This document shows, one piece after another, positions 51,383 through 60,454 of a stretch of DNA of 64,000 nucleotides. The DNA is from Limnohabitans sp. Bal53 (GTDB taxonomy: Bacteria > Pseudomonadota > Gammaproteobacteria > Burkholderiales > Burkholderiaceae_C), in contig NZ_NESH01000005.1 in NCBI RefSeq assembly GCF_003063355.1, forward strand, positions 186,001 through 250,000, in the 5' to 3' direction. The notes beneath the pieces were generated by a model. The model was given only the letters and a program-made list of their open reading frames with translations. It had not been told where the DNA came from and ran no database searches. Each line of letters opens with the position of its first letter. The first letter of the stretch is position 1. The position numbers and the translations under genes were made by a program.

Positions 51383-52369
51383 ATGAAAGCAGCCTGGTAC
51401 AGCCACAACGGCGAAGCCCAAGACGTGATGCAGGTGGGCGATTTGCCTACACCCAGCCCGCAAGCCGGTGAGGTGCTGGTGCGTCTGGCCACCTCGGGCG
51501 TCAACCCTTCGGATGTCAAGTCGCGCCGCGCCCGGCCGGTGAACGATCCGCTGGTTGTGCCGCACAGCGATGGCGCAGGCGTGATCGAGGCCGTGGGCGA
51601 AGGGGTGTCCTCTGCGCGCGTGGGCGAGCGGGTGTGGGTGTGGAACGGCCAGTGGCAGCGCCCCATGGGCACCTGCGCGCAATACATCGCCTTGCCCGCC
51701 GCGCAGGCTGTGGCCCTGCCCGAAGGTGTCGACTTTGCAGCAGGCGCCTGCATGGGCATTCCGGGCCTGACGGCGGTGCAGGCCGTCATCCTGGCCGAGC
51801 GCCTGTCGGGCGATTTGCGCGGGCAGACGGTCTTGGTTACCGGGGCCTCGTCGGCGGTGGGCCACTACATCACGCAAATGGTGTCGCTGGCTGGGGGCAG
51901 GGTGATTGGCACCGTGGGCTCGGAGGCCAAGGCCGTGCACGCCCGCGCTGCGGGTATGCAAGAGGCGGTGTTCTACAAAACCGAGTCGGTGCCGGGGCGC
52001 GTCAAGGCGCTCACGCAAGGGCGCGGCGCCGATGTGATCATCGACATGGATTTCTCGACCACCGCCGCCTGGGCCAGTGAAGGTGCTTTGGCCCCGCACG
52101 GCCAAGTGGTGTGCTACGGCTCGAATGCGCTGGAAGTCCCCCTCCCGTTTCGGCCCTGGCTGTTCCAGTCCATGGGTGTGAAGTTTTTTTTGGTCTATGA
52201 CCTGACGCCCGCTGACCGCCAAACGGCCGTGGCGCGCTTGTCGGGCATGCTGGCTGCCGAGCAGTTGCAGCACAGCATCGGGGCGCGCTATGCGCTGGAC
52301 CAGGTGGCGCAGGCGCACCGCACCGTGGAAGCGGGGCAGACGGTGGGCAATGTGGTGATCGATTTGTGA
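51383..52369 (+). CDS. NADPH:quinone reductase (zinc-independent MDR family)
   Basis: A 328-aa medium-chain oxidoreductase. The N-domain has GVNPSDVKSR and VPHSDGAGVIEAVGEGV. The Rossmann domain carries VLVTGASSAVGHYITQMVSLAGG. The zinc-binding Cys/His set of alcohol dehydrogenases is absent, so it belongs to the quinone oxidoreductase branch. A good AGGAG site precedes ATG. It is likely co-transcribed with the TSUP gene. Physiological substrate unknown. Confidence 0.84.
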   Translation: MKAAWYSHNGEAQDVMQVGDLPTPSPQAGEVLVRLATSGVNPSDVKSRRARPVNDPLVVPHSDGAGVIEAVGEGVSSARVGERVWVWNGQWQRPMGTCAQYIALPAAQAVALPEGVDFAAGACMGIPGLTAVQAVILAERLSGDLRGQTVLVTGASSAVGHYITQMVSLAGGRVIGTVGSEAKAVHARAAGMQEAVFYKTESVPGRVKALTQGRGADVIIDMDFSTTAAWASEGALAPHGQVVCYGSNALEVPLPFRPWLFQSMGVKFFLVYDLTPADRQTAVARLSGMLAAEQLQHSIGARYALDQVAQAHRTVEAGQTVGNVVIDL

Positions 52370-52504
52370 AGCGGGCTCAGCAGCAGTCGGTCTTTGCAGG
52401 CCCTGAGTCCATGCCTGCGCTCAGCACATGGACAGCCGCTGGTTTGCCGTTATGCTTGGCGGGCTGACAAGCTACCCCGTTTTTTCCTGGTTTTTTGATC
52501 GTTC

Positions 52505-54256
52505 ATGGCTGCAACTCCCAAATCGCTCTCGGGCCTCGCCCCTTTTTTCAAGCCTTACCGCGTGGCTTTGGCTGTGGCGGCCCTTTTCCTCTTGCTGGCT
52601 GCAGGCACCACGCTGGCCTTTCCCTGGGTCTTGCGCCAGTTGATTGACCAAGGCCTGGCCAGTGGCGCTCCAGCTGAGCAGTTGTCGGGCAATTTCTTGC
52701 AGCTGTTTGGGGTGGCTGCGGCATTGGCGGTGTTTTCTGCAGGGCGTTACTACACCGTGAGTTGGCTGGGCGAGCGCATCACCGCCGATCTGCGCAACGC
52801 GGTGTACGGCCATGTGCTCAAACAAAGCCCGGCCTTTTTTGAGACCACGCAGTCGGGTGAGGTGCTCTCGCGCCTCACCAACGACACCACGCTGGTGCAG
52901 ACCGTGGTGGGCTCGTCGTTTTCGATGGGCTTGCGCAACCTGGTCATGGGCGCTGGGGCGCTGATCATGTTGGTGTGGACCAATCCGGTGCTGATGCTGC
53001 AGGTGGTGGCGGTGCTGGTGGCGGTGATTTTCCCGAGTGTTTATTTGGGCCGCCGCGTGCGCCGACTCTCGCGTACCAACCAGGACCGCGTGGCCGATTC
53101 CAGCGCCATCGCCTCCGAGGTGCTCAACGCCATCAGTGTGGTGCAAAGCTACACCGCCGAGGGCCGAGAAACGCGCCGCTTTGTGGATTCCACCTTGCGC
53201 GCACTGAGCTCCGCCTTGGGCCGCATCCGCGCCCGCGCCGTGCTGGTGGGCTTCATCATCATGGCTTCTAGCGCTGTGCTGCTTTGGGGCCTTTACATGG
53301 GCACGCTGGCCGTGCGCGCGGGCACCAGCACAGCCGGCCAGTTGGGCGAGACGGTGTTTTATGTCATCTTGCTGGCCAGCGCATTTGCAGTGCTGGGCGA
53401 GGTGTATGGCGACTTGCTGCGTGCAGCCGGCGCCACTGAGCGCCTGATGGAGCTGCTGCACACCGAGTCGAATCTGAAGATCGCCGCCCAGCCGCAACAA
53501 GCGCCCTGGCCGCAAGGCGGCTCCTCCTTGCAGCTGGAGTCGGTGCGCTTTCATTACCCGTCTCGCCCTGACACCTGGGCGCTGGACCAACTCACTGGCC
53601 AGATCCACCCCGGACAGACCGTGGCCGTGGTGGGCCCGAGCGGTGCGGGCAAAACCACCTTGTTCGATTTGCTGATGCGCTTTCACGACCCGCAGTTGGG
53701 CCGCATCGTCTTGGACGGTGTGCCGATCGATCAAATGGACCTGCACGCCCTGCGCGAGCGCATGGCCATCGTGCCGCAGGAGCCCGTGATTTTCTCGGGC
53801 ACGGTGATCGAGAACATCCGCTATGGCCGCCCCGATGCCAGCCTGGAAGACGTGCATGCCGCCGCTGAGGCCGCTTATGCGCAAGAGTTCATCCGCGCAC
53901 TGCCCGAAGGCTTTGACACCTATTTGGGCGACCGGGGCGTGCGCCTGTCAGGTGGGCAGCGCCAACGCATCGCGATCGCACGGGCTATTTTGAAAAACCC
54001 GCCGCTTTTGCTGCTCGACGAAGCCACCAGCGCGCTCGATGCCCAAAGCGAAAAAATGGTGCAGGCCGCCCTTGACAAAGCCATGGTGGGCCGCACCACA
54101 CTGGTGATTGCCCACCGCCTGGCCACGGTGCAACGGGCCGATGTGATCTGGGTACTGGAGCGCGGCCGCCTGATGGAGCAAGGCACCCACGCCGAACTCC
54201 AAGCCAAAGGCGGCCTCTACGCCAGCCTGGCGGCGCTGCAGTTCAGCCCTGTGTAG
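52505..54256 (+). CDS. ABC exporter, fused membrane/ATPase half-transporter (MsbA-like)
   Basis: A 583-aa half-transporter. The N-terminal domain (about 1-320) has six spans, beginning FFKPYRVALAVAALFLLLA. In the ATPase domain, Walker A is GPSGAGKTTLFD, the signature is LSGGQRQRIAIARAIL, Walker B is LLLLDEATSALD and the switch His is AHRLATV. The family exports lipids or drugs. An upstream gap of about 135 bp holds no gene. A dispersed repeat begins just past its stop. Confidence 0.85.
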   Translation: MAATPKSLSGLAPFFKPYRVALAVAALFLLLAAGTTLAFPWVLRQLIDQGLASGAPAEQLSGNFLQLFGVAAALAVFSAGRYYTVSWLGERITADLRNAVYGHVLKQSPAFFETTQSGEVLSRLTNDTTLVQTVVGSSFSMGLRNLVMGAGALIMLVWTNPVLMLQVVAVLVAVIFPSVYLGRRVRRLSRTNQDRVADSSAIASEVLNAISVVQSYTAEGRETRRFVDSTLRALSSALGRIRARAVLVGFIIMASSAVLLWGLYMGTLAVRAGTSTAGQLGETVFYVILLASAFAVLGEVYGDLLRAAGATERLMELLHTESNLKIAAQPQQAPWPQGGSSLQLESVRFHYPSRPDTWALDQLTGQIHPGQTVAVVGPSGAGKTTLFDLLMRFHDPQLGRIVLDGVPIDQMDLHALRERMAIVPQEPVIFSGTVIENIRYGRPDASLEDVHAAAEAAYAQEFIRALPEGFDTYLGDRGVRLSGGQRQRIAIARAILKNPPLLLLDEATSALDAQSEKMVQAALDKAMVGRTTLVIAHRLATVQRADVIWVLERGRLMEQGTHAELQAKGGLYASLAALQFSPV

Positions 54257-54380
54257 GAGCCCACCCCGTAGCCGATAGGCCCGGCACGTCCCGAAACGCA
54301 CCACGCACAAGGGTTCGCTTTAGCAAGTGAATGTAGGAGCCCACCCCGTGGGCGATGGGCGTGGCACACGCCCCGAAACC
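54252..54380. repeat. Two direct copies of the dispersed TGTAGGAGCCCACCCC element
   Basis: Copy A is 54252-54276 and continues to GTCCCGAAACGC. Copy B is 54332-54356 and continues to CACGCCCCGAAACC. Both share TGTAGGAGCCCACCCCGT and the CCGAAAC end and lie 80 bp apart in the same orientation. The unit matches that at 33766-33844. It sits between the ABC exporter gene and a small convergent membrane protein gene. Confidence 0.75.
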
Positions 54381-54400
54381 TTCTGGCACAGGCGCGTGGC

Positions 54401-54598
54401 TCACGATTTTTTGTCGGTTTCGTCTGTCGCTTGCTTGGCAGCCGCTTCCTGATCCTGCGCATCACGCGCTTCTTGCGCTGCTTTTTCCCGCGCCCGCTGC
54501 TGGCGTGTTTGCTCTTGGGCCTTGCGCACATCGTGCATTTGCCAAAAGGCAAACACGAAGACCAGTCCAAAAATGCCCAGTTCCAACCAAATTCCCAT
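54401..54598 (-). CDS. Small single-span membrane protein of unknown function
   Basis: A 65-aa protein: an N-terminal span (IWLELGIFGLVFVFAFWQM) followed by a highly charged, probably coiled-coil tail rich in Gln, Ala, Arg and Glu (RKAQEQTRQQRAREKAAQEA). ATG 54598 has a GGAAGG site (minus strand). The open frame extends further upstream but without a ribosome site. It is divergent from crtE and shares the region that contains the PpsR-type palindromes, so co-regulation with photosynthesis genes is possible. Confidence 0.65.
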   Translation of the reverse strand: MGIWLELGIFGLVFVFAFWQMHDVRKAQEQTRQQRAREKAAQEARDAQDQEAAAKQATDETDKKS

Positions 54599-54621
54599 GG
54601 CTTGACCTTCCGTGTGTGTTG

Positions 54622-54639
54622 TGTCAATAAAGATTGACA
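54622..54639. promoter_or_regulatory. PpsR/CrtJ-type palindrome and crtE -35
   Basis: TGTCAAT-AAAG-ATTGACA is a perfect TGT-N12-ACA site with 7-bp arms. Its right half supplies the -35 TTGACA (54634-54639), 16 bp before TATATT (54656-54661), a strong promoter for crtE. PpsR/CrtJ represses photosynthesis genes under oxygen in purple bacteria. No ppsR gene is in this window. Confidence 0.75.
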
Positions 54640-54673
54640 GTATCAATTATCAGGTTATATTGACACTCATGCC

Positions 54674-54691
54674 TGTCAGCCTGTGTTGACA
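54674..54691. promoter_or_regulatory. Second PpsR/CrtJ-type palindrome upstream of crtE
   Basis: TGTCA-GCCTGTGT-TGACA is a second TGT-N12-ACA match, 52 bp from the first and just downstream of the predicted crtE start point. Two-site cooperative repression is the usual mode of PpsR/CrtJ. Confidence 0.65.
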
Positions 54692-54713
54692 GATCTTCCG
54701 TTTCGGAGGTCCC

Positions 54714-55628
54714 ATGAGTCTGTTGTCACGTGCCGAACACGCTTTGAGCTCCCATTTTGAGCAAGCCGCCGGTGTGGGCTCGCCCTCCCGATTGGTGGCC
54801 GCCATGCGGCATGCGGTGTTTTCGGGTGGCGCCCGCATCCGCCCACAGTTGTGCATGGCCGTGGCCACCGCCTGTGGTGACGATGCGCCCCAGTTGACCA
54901 ACGCCGCCGCCGTGGCGCTGGAGTTGATGCATTGCGCCTCTTTGGTGCACGACGATATGCCCGCCTTTGACAACGCTGACACCCGGCGCGGCCGCCCCAC
55001 GGTGCACAAGGCCTTCAGCGAACCGCTGGCGCTGCTGGCCGGTGACGGCCTGATCGTCATGGCCTACCGCGTCTTGCTGCAAGCGGGCGCGCAACGGCCC
55101 GAGCGCCTGATCGCATTGATGGACAACATGACCACCGGCGTGGGCCTGCCCAACGGCATCGTGGCCGGGCAAGCTTGGGAGTGCGAGACCAGCGCTGACC
55201 TGGGTCAGTACCAACGCGCCAAAACGGGCGCTTTGTTCGTCTCTGCCACTTGTGCGGGTGCGCTCAGCTGCGGCTACGAGCCCGAGCCATGGGCCCCATT
55301 GGGGGCTTATTTGGGCGAGGCCTACCAAGTGGCCGACGATATCCGCGACGTGATTGCCGACGCCGCCACATTGGGCAAACCTGCTGGTCAGGACGCTTTG
55401 CACGCCCGACCCAGCTCGGCCCAAGCGCTGGGTCTGGATGGGGCCATTGCCCACTTTGACCACCTGATCGAGCAGGCCGCCTCGTCGATTCCGGCTTGCT
55501 CGTGCCGCGACATGTTGCGCCAACTGGTCCAGCTCGAAGCCGAGCGCCTGGTGCCCAAGGCTCTGTGCGAAGGCTATTTCAAGACCCACCCGGCCGTTGC
55601 TCCTGCCCGCATCGGTGCGGCGCATTGA
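54714..55628 (+). CDS. crtE: Geranylgeranyl diphosphate synthase
   Basis: A 304-aa trans-prenyltransferase that makes C20 diphosphate for carotenoids and the bacteriochlorophyll tail. The first Asp-rich motif is VHDDMPAFDNADTRRG, and the second region is YQVADDIRDVIAD. LMHCASLVHDD and GGARIRPQLCMA are typical of the family. It is the first gene of the photosynthesis superoperon, preceded by two PpsR-type palindromes and a TCGGAGG ribosome site 4 nt before ATG. The crtF gene follows after 32 nt. Confidence 0.92.
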   Translation: MSLLSRAEHALSSHFEQAAGVGSPSRLVAAMRHAVFSGGARIRPQLCMAVATACGDDAPQLTNAAAVALELMHCASLVHDDMPAFDNADTRRGRPTVHKAFSEPLALLAGDGLIVMAYRVLLQAGAQRPERLIALMDNMTTGVGLPNGIVAGQAWECETSADLGQYQRAKTGALFVSATCAGALSCGYEPEPWAPLGAYLGEAYQVADDIRDVIADAATLGKPAGQDALHARPSSAQALGLDGAIAHFDHLIEQAASSIPACSCRDMLRQLVQLEAERLVPKALCEGYFKTHPAVAPARIGAAH

Positions 55629-55660
55629 GTTCCCCAGCTGCCAGACGCGAAGGAAGCCGC

Positions 55661-56872
55661 ATGTCACAACCACTGGATCTGGCCGCCTTGCAGGCCCACA
55701 CAGCCCCCACTTTCAAGGACGCTTGGCAGGCCCGCCTCGAGCGCTGGTATGCGCACCCTGGCCTGTACCGCTGGTCTTTGGGCAATCCACTCACACGCTG
55801 GCTCACCCGCCGCCGCACCCGCCAGTTGTTTGATTTGATGGCCGGTTTTGTGCACAGCCAAGTGTTGCTCGGTTGTGTGCGTCTGGACCTGTTTCGTGCC
55901 TTGCACCAAGCCCCTGCCAGCTTGACCGATCTGGCCCGCCGCACGGGACTGGCTCCGGCCGTTTTGCAGCGATTGCTGCTCTCGGCCGTGGCGCTGGGCC
56001 TTTTGGAGCGCCGCAGCCAAGGCCGTTTTGGCTTGGGGCCGTTGGGCGTGCCGCTGGCGCAGCACGAGGGCATCGCCCAAATGATCGAGCACAACCATTT
56101 GCTCTACCAAGACATGCAAGACCCGGTGCAGTTCTTGAACAACGCCTGGAGCGGTGGCATGGCCGAGTACTGGCCCTACGCCCACGAAAAACCCCCTGTG
56201 GTCATGCCCGCAGAGCAGGTGGATAAGTTCACCCGCTACTCGCAGCTCATGGCCGCCTCGCAAGGCTTTGTGGTCCAGGAGATCTTGTCATCCTACTTTT
56301 TTGACGAACACCGCTGCGTGCTCGACGTCGGCGCAGGCAAGGGTCGCTTTGTGAGCGAGTTGGCCGCGCATGCGCCGCACCTGCAGTTCAAGATGTTCGA
56401 TCTGCCTCCTGTGTTGGCGCTGGCCCGCGAAGGCCTGCAGGCCAAGGGTTTGACGCAGCGCGTGAGCCTGCATCCTGGCAGTTTTTTGGACGACCCCTTG
56501 CCCGAAGGGGCGGACCTGATCACCCTGGTGCGCGTGGCGCACGACCACCCTGATGCGGTGGTGCGGCAGATTTTGCAAAAAGCCCATGCCGCCTTGCCCG
56601 TGGGGGGTGTCATGTTGCTGGCCGAACCCATGGCCCAACCCGACGAAGAAGCCGGGCAGCCGGAGGCTTCGGTCGATGCTTATTTTCATTTTTACCTCTT
56701 GGCCATGGGGGCAGGGCGGCTGCGCACCCCACAAGAGCTGCAAACCATGATGCAAGAGGCTGGATTCACCCATGTGGAGCTGGTGCCCAACGCCATGCCC
56801 ATCCACGCACGCATCCTTGTGGGGCGTAAATCTCAGTGTTTACCCTTGGTTTCCGGGAAAAGTGTCAATTAA
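55661..56872 (+). CDS. crtF: Hydroxyneurosporene O-methyltransferase
   Basis: A 403-aa SAM-dependent methyltransferase that methylates hydroxy-carotenoids of the spheroidene/spirilloxanthin pathway. A dimerisation winged helix (TRQLFDLMAGFVHSQVLLGCVRLDLF) leads to the SAM site VLDVGAGKGRFVSELAAHAP. The active-site region is RVAHDHPDAVVRQILQKAHAAL. ATG 55661 has an AAGGA site; the longer frame overlaps crtE and lacks protein character. A PpsR-type site overlaps its stop codon. Confidence 0.9.
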   Translation: MSQPLDLAALQAHTAPTFKDAWQARLERWYAHPGLYRWSLGNPLTRWLTRRRTRQLFDLMAGFVHSQVLLGCVRLDLFRALHQAPASLTDLARRTGLAPAVLQRLLLSAVALGLLERRSQGRFGLGPLGVPLAQHEGIAQMIEHNHLLYQDMQDPVQFLNNAWSGGMAEYWPYAHEKPPVVMPAEQVDKFTRYSQLMAASQGFVVQEILSSYFFDEHRCVLDVGAGKGRFVSELAAHAPHLQFKMFDLPPVLALAREGLQAKGLTQRVSLHPGSFLDDPLPEGADLITLVRVAHDHPDAVVRQILQKAHAALPVGGVMLLAEPMAQPDEEAGQPEASVDAYFHFYLLAMGAGRLRTPQELQTMMQEAGFTHVELVPNAMPIHARILVGRKSQCLPLVSGKSVN

Positions 56873-56906
56873 CTTTGACATGTGTTGATGTAAAGCAAAA
56901 AATACA
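56863..56906. promoter_or_regulatory. Pair of PpsR/CrtJ palindromes 8 bp apart upstream of bchC
   Basis: TGTCAATTAACTTTGACA (56863-56880) overlaps the crtF stop codon, and TGTAAAGCAAAAAATACA (56889-56906) lies just before the bchC ATG. Both are exact TGT-N12-ACA matches with an 8-bp gap, the spacing described for the Rhodobacter bchC promoter. The first contains a TTGACA -35 (56875-56880); the second would cover the -10. The bchC ATG at 56910 has no ribosome site, so the transcript may be leaderless. Confidence 0.78.
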
Positions 56907-56909
56907 ATC

Positions 56910-57863
56910 ATGAAATCCCAAGCCGTCGTCTTCAACAGCCCCAGGCACCTGTCTTTGCAGGCCCTGGACTTGCCTGAACTGCAAGCCGGTCAGCTGGATG
57001 TGGCCGTGGAGTTCAGCGGCATCAGCACCGGCACCGAGCGCATGCTCTGGGACGGCAGCATGCCGCCTTTCCCGGGCATGGGCTACCCGCTGGTGCCTGG
57101 TTACGAGACCGTGGGCCGTGTGGTCCGTGCCGCCTCCGACACCGGCATGCAAGCCGGTCAGCGCGTGTTTGTGCCGGGGGCCAATTGCTTCACTGGGGTC
57201 AAAAGCCTCTTTGGTGGTGCAGCGTCGCGCTTGGTGGTGACCGAGCAAAAGGTCGTGCCCGTGGCCGAACACTTGGGCGCGCAATCGGTGTTGCTGGCGC
57301 TGGCCGCCACGGCTTACCACGCGGTCTCAGGCGGTGGGCAGCAAGACCCGTTTGAAGCCCCTGAACTCATCGTGGGCCATGGCGTCATGGGCCGCCTACT
57401 GGCGCGCTTGACGGTGGCAGCGGGCCTGCCAGCACCCACCGTGTGGGAAACCCAGGCTGAGCGGTCCACTGGGGCTGAGGGTTACACCGTGGTGCAGCCG
57501 CAAGACGACCCGCGCCGCGATTACCGCACCATTTACGACGTGAGCGGCGACGGCAGCCTGCTCAACGGCCTGATTCAGCGCCTGCGCCCCGGTGGCGAGC
57601 TGGTGCTGGCCGGTTTTTACAAACAAGACCTCTCATTTGCCTACGCCCCGGCCTTCATGCGCGAAGCGCGCATGCGCATTGCCGCCGAGTGGAAGCGTCC
57701 GGACCTGTTGGCCGTCAACGAGCTGGTGCACACCGGCCGCTTGTCGCTCGACGGATTGATCACCCACACCCAGCCATCGACGCAAGCTGGTTCTGCCTAC
57801 GAGACCGCCTTCGGAGATGCGAGCTGTCTCAAGATGATCCTTGATTGGAGTGCCACCGCATGA
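56910..57863 (+). CDS. bchC: Bacteriochlorophyllide a dehydrogenase BchC
   Basis: A 317-aa MDR-type dehydrogenase that oxidises the 3-hydroxyethyl group to the 3-acetyl group of bacteriochlorophyllide a. Typical segments are AVVFNSPRHLSLQALDLPE, GISTGTERMLWDGSMPPFPGMGYPLVPGYE and LIVGHGVMGRLLARL. It is coupled to bchX by ATGA. The start at 56910 lies only 4 nt after a PpsR site and has no Shine-Dalgarno. Confidence 0.92.
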   Translation: MKSQAVVFNSPRHLSLQALDLPELQAGQLDVAVEFSGISTGTERMLWDGSMPPFPGMGYPLVPGYETVGRVVRAASDTGMQAGQRVFVPGANCFTGVKSLFGGAASRLVVTEQKVVPVAEHLGAQSVLLALAATAYHAVSGGGQQDPFEAPELIVGHGVMGRLLARLTVAAGLPAPTVWETQAERSTGAEGYTVVQPQDDPRRDYRTIYDVSGDGSLLNGLIQRLRPGGELVLAGFYKQDLSFAYAPAFMREARMRIAAEWKRPDLLAVNELVHTGRLSLDGLITHTQPSTQAGSAYETAFGDASCLKMILDWSATA

Positions 57864-58867
57864 ACACAGATACCACCACCACCCAGCCCATCAAATTCGT
57901 TGAAGTGCTGCGCCGCGAGGCCGACGTCGAGCCCGACGCCGTGAGCACCTCCGAGGTGACCAAAGAGACACAAATCATCGCCATTTATGGCAAAGGCGGC
58001 ATTGGCAAAAGCTTCACGCTGGCCAACCTGTCTTACATGATGGCGCAGCAGGGCAAAAAAGTGCTGCTGATCGGCTGCGACCCCAAGAGCGACACCACCA
58101 GTTTGCTGTTTGGCGGCAAAGCCTGCCCTACCATCATCGAGACCTCCTCGCGCCTGAAGCTCTCCGGCCAGGCCGTGAGCATTGGTGACGTGTGCTTCAA
58201 GCGCGACGGCGTGTTTGCCATGGAGCTCGGTGGCCCCGAGGTCGGTCGCGGCTGCGGCGGCCGGGGCATCATCCACGGCTTTGAAACCCTCGAAAAACTC
58301 GGTTTCCACGACTGGGGTTTTGACTACGTGCTGCTCGACTTCTTGGGCGACGTGGTGTGCGGCGGCTTTGGCCTGCCGATTGCCCGCGACATGTGCCAAA
58401 AGGTCATTGTCGTGGCCAGCAACGACTTGCAGTCGCTGTATGTGGCCAACAACGTGTGCTCGGCGGTGGAGTATTTCCGCAAGCTCGGCGGCAACGTGGG
58501 CGTGGCCGGCATGGTCATCAACAAAGACGACGGCACGGGCGAAGCCCAGGCCTTTGCCACCAACGCCGGTATTCCGGTGCTGGCCGCCATTCCGGCCAAC
58601 GAAGACATCCGCCGCAAGAGCGCCAGCTACGAAATCATTGGCCGCCCCGATGGCGAGTGGGGCCCGCTGTTTGCCGAGTTGGCCAAGAATGTGGCCGAAG
58701 CCCCGCCCATGCGTCCGAAGCCACAGACCCAAGACCAGTTGCTCGGTCTGTTCAGCGCCGACGTGGTGGGTCGCAACGTGGTGCTCGAGCCTGCCACCGT
58801 GTTTGACATGGTCGGCAAGCACGAAGACATCAAGCCCTCTTTGGAAGTCGTCTACGACGCGGCCTGA
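57860..58867 (+). CDS. bchX: Chlorophyllide a reductase iron protein BchX
   Basis: A 335-aa NifH-like ATPase subunit of chlorophyllide a oxidoreductase, which reduces ring B. The P-loop is IYGKGGIGKSFTLANLS. The [4Fe-4S] cysteines are in GGPEVGRGCGGRGI and DVVCGGFGLP. ATG 57860 overlaps the bchC stop, and a GGAG site lies 9 nt upstream. It passes electrons to BchY-BchZ. The gene order bchCXYZ is standard. Confidence 0.95.
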   Translation: MNTDTTTTQPIKFVEVLRREADVEPDAVSTSEVTKETQIIAIYGKGGIGKSFTLANLSYMMAQQGKKVLLIGCDPKSDTTSLLFGGKACPTIIETSSRLKLSGQAVSIGDVCFKRDGVFAMELGGPEVGRGCGGRGIIHGFETLEKLGFHDWGFDYVLLDFLGDVVCGGFGLPIARDMCQKVIVVASNDLQSLYVANNVCSAVEYFRKLGGNVGVAGMVINKDDGTGEAQAFATNAGIPVLAAIPANEDIRRKSASYEIIGRPDGEWGPLFAELAKNVAEAPPMRPKPQTQDQLLGLFSADVVGRNVVLEPATVFDMVGKHEDIKPSLEVVYDAA

Positions 58868-58900
58868 ACGCCGCTGCAGACACACCAACAGGAACAGGCC

Positions 58901-60454
58901 ATGACACGCACCATCCCGATTCATCCTAGCACCGACGCCCCCAACCCCGCAGGGCTGCAAGTCGACGGCATGGGTTGTCACGCCGGCACCGAGGCCATGG
59001 TGGCCGCCGCCAAAGAGGCGGGCAAGTCCGAGGTGCTCGACCAGTACGCCCGCGACTACCCACGCCAACCCGATGCCGGTCCGCACGACCAGCCGCAAAG
59101 CATGTGCCCGGCCTTTGGCTCGCTGCGTGTGGGATTGCGCATGAAGCGCACCGCCACCATCTTGTCGGGATCAGCCTGTTGCGTGTACGGCCTGACGTTC
59201 ACATCGCATTTTTACGGCGCACGCCGCAGCGTGGGCTATGTGCCCTTCAACTCCGAGTCGCTGGTCACGGGCAAGCTGTTTGAAGACATCCGCGAAGCGG
59301 TGCACGCCGAGGCCGATCCGAGTCAGGTCGACACCGTCATCATCATCAACCTGTGTGTGCCCACCGCCAGCGGCGTGCCGCTGCAGTTGCTGCCCAAAGA
59401 GATCAATGGCGTGCGCATCATCGGCATCGATGTGCCCGGTTTTGGTGTGCCCACGCATGCCGAAGCCAAAGACGTGTTGGCCGGGGCGATGCTGAAATAC
59501 GCCCGCGAAGAAATCATGAGCGGTCCGGTGGCCGCGCCCCGCGCCGGTCGTGGTGACAAGCCCACGGTGGCTTTGCTGGGTGAGATGTTCCCGGCCGACC
59601 CGGTCATCATCGGCCAAATGCTCGCCCCCATGGGTCTGGCCGCAGGCCCGGTGGTGCCCACCCGCGAGTGGCGCGAGTTGTATGCCGCGCTCGATTGTTC
59701 GGTGGCCGCCGCCATCCACCCGTTTTACACCGCCAGCGTGCGTGAATTCAAAGCGGCGGGTCGCCCTGTGGTGGGCTCGGCTCCTGTGGGCCTCGAAGGC
59801 ACACAAGACTGGTTGCAAAACATCGGTCAGGCTGCAGGCATCGCGCAGGCGCAAATCGATGTGGCGCGCAATCAGTCGTTGGCCCAAATGCGTGGGCTCT
59901 TGATGCAAAAGCCCATCTCCGGCCGCATCACGCTCAGTGGCTACGAAGGCTCTGAGTTGCTGGTGGGCCGTCTGCTCGTCGAGTGCGGGGCTGATCTGCG
60001 CTACGTGGGTTCGGCTTGCCCCGCCACCGAGTGGAACGCACAAGACATCGCTTGGCTGCAAGCCAAGGGCGTGCAGGTGCAAATGCGTGCCTCGCTGGAG
60101 CAAGACCTCAACGCCATGTACGAATACCGGCCGCAGCTGGCCATTGGCACCACCCCGGTGGTGCAGATCGCCAAGCAAAACAGCGTGCCGTCCTTGTACT
60201 TCACCAACTTGATTTCAGCCCGTCCCCTGATGGGGGTGGCCGGTGCCGGATCGCTGGTGCAAGTGGTGCAAGCGGCCATGGGCAACCAGGCCCGCTTTGA
60301 CGCCATGAAAGACTTCTTTGGCGATGTGGGCGCAGGTCACGCCGCAGGCGTCTGGGAGTCGGTGCCCAAAGACCGGCCCGAGTTCAAGGCCGAAACCCGC
60401 CGCCAAATTGAAAAGCTCTTGAAAAAGCGCAAAGCCGAGGAGATGGGTTCATGA
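58901..60454 (+). CDS. bchY: Chlorophyllide a reductase subunit BchY
   Basis: A 517-aa NifD-like subunit. Cluster cysteines are seen in [22 protein letters not shown] and [33 protein letters not shown] and [16 protein letters not shown] are further landmarks. It forms the catalytic heterotetramer with BchZ, whose gene overlaps it by ATGA. The N-terminus has the length usual for the family, with a short polar lead. Confidence 0.94.
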   Translation: MTRTIPIHPSTDAPNPAGLQVDGMGCHAGTEAMVAAAKEAGKSEVLDQYARDYPRQPDAGPHDQPQSMCPAFGSLRVGLRMKRTATILSGSACCVYGLTFTSHFYGARRSVGYVPFNSESLVTGKLFEDIREAVHAEADPSQVDTVIIINLCVPTASGVPLQLLPKEINGVRIIGIDVPGFGVPTHAEAKDVLAGAMLKYAREEIMSGPVAAPRAGRGDKPTVALLGEMFPADPVIIGQMLAPMGLAAGPVVPTREWRELYAALDCSVAAAIHPFYTASVREFKAAGRPVVGSAPVGLEGTQDWLQNIGQAAGIAQAQIDVARNQSLAQMRGLLMQKPISGRITLSGYEGSELLVGRLLVECGADLRYVGSACPATEWNAQDIAWLQAKGVQVQMRASLEQDLNAMYEYRPQLAIGTTPVVQIAKQNSVPSLYFTNLISARPLMGVAGAGSLVQVVQAAMGNQARFDAMKDFFGDVGAGHAAGVWESVPKDRPEFKAETRRQIEKLLKKRKAEEMGS

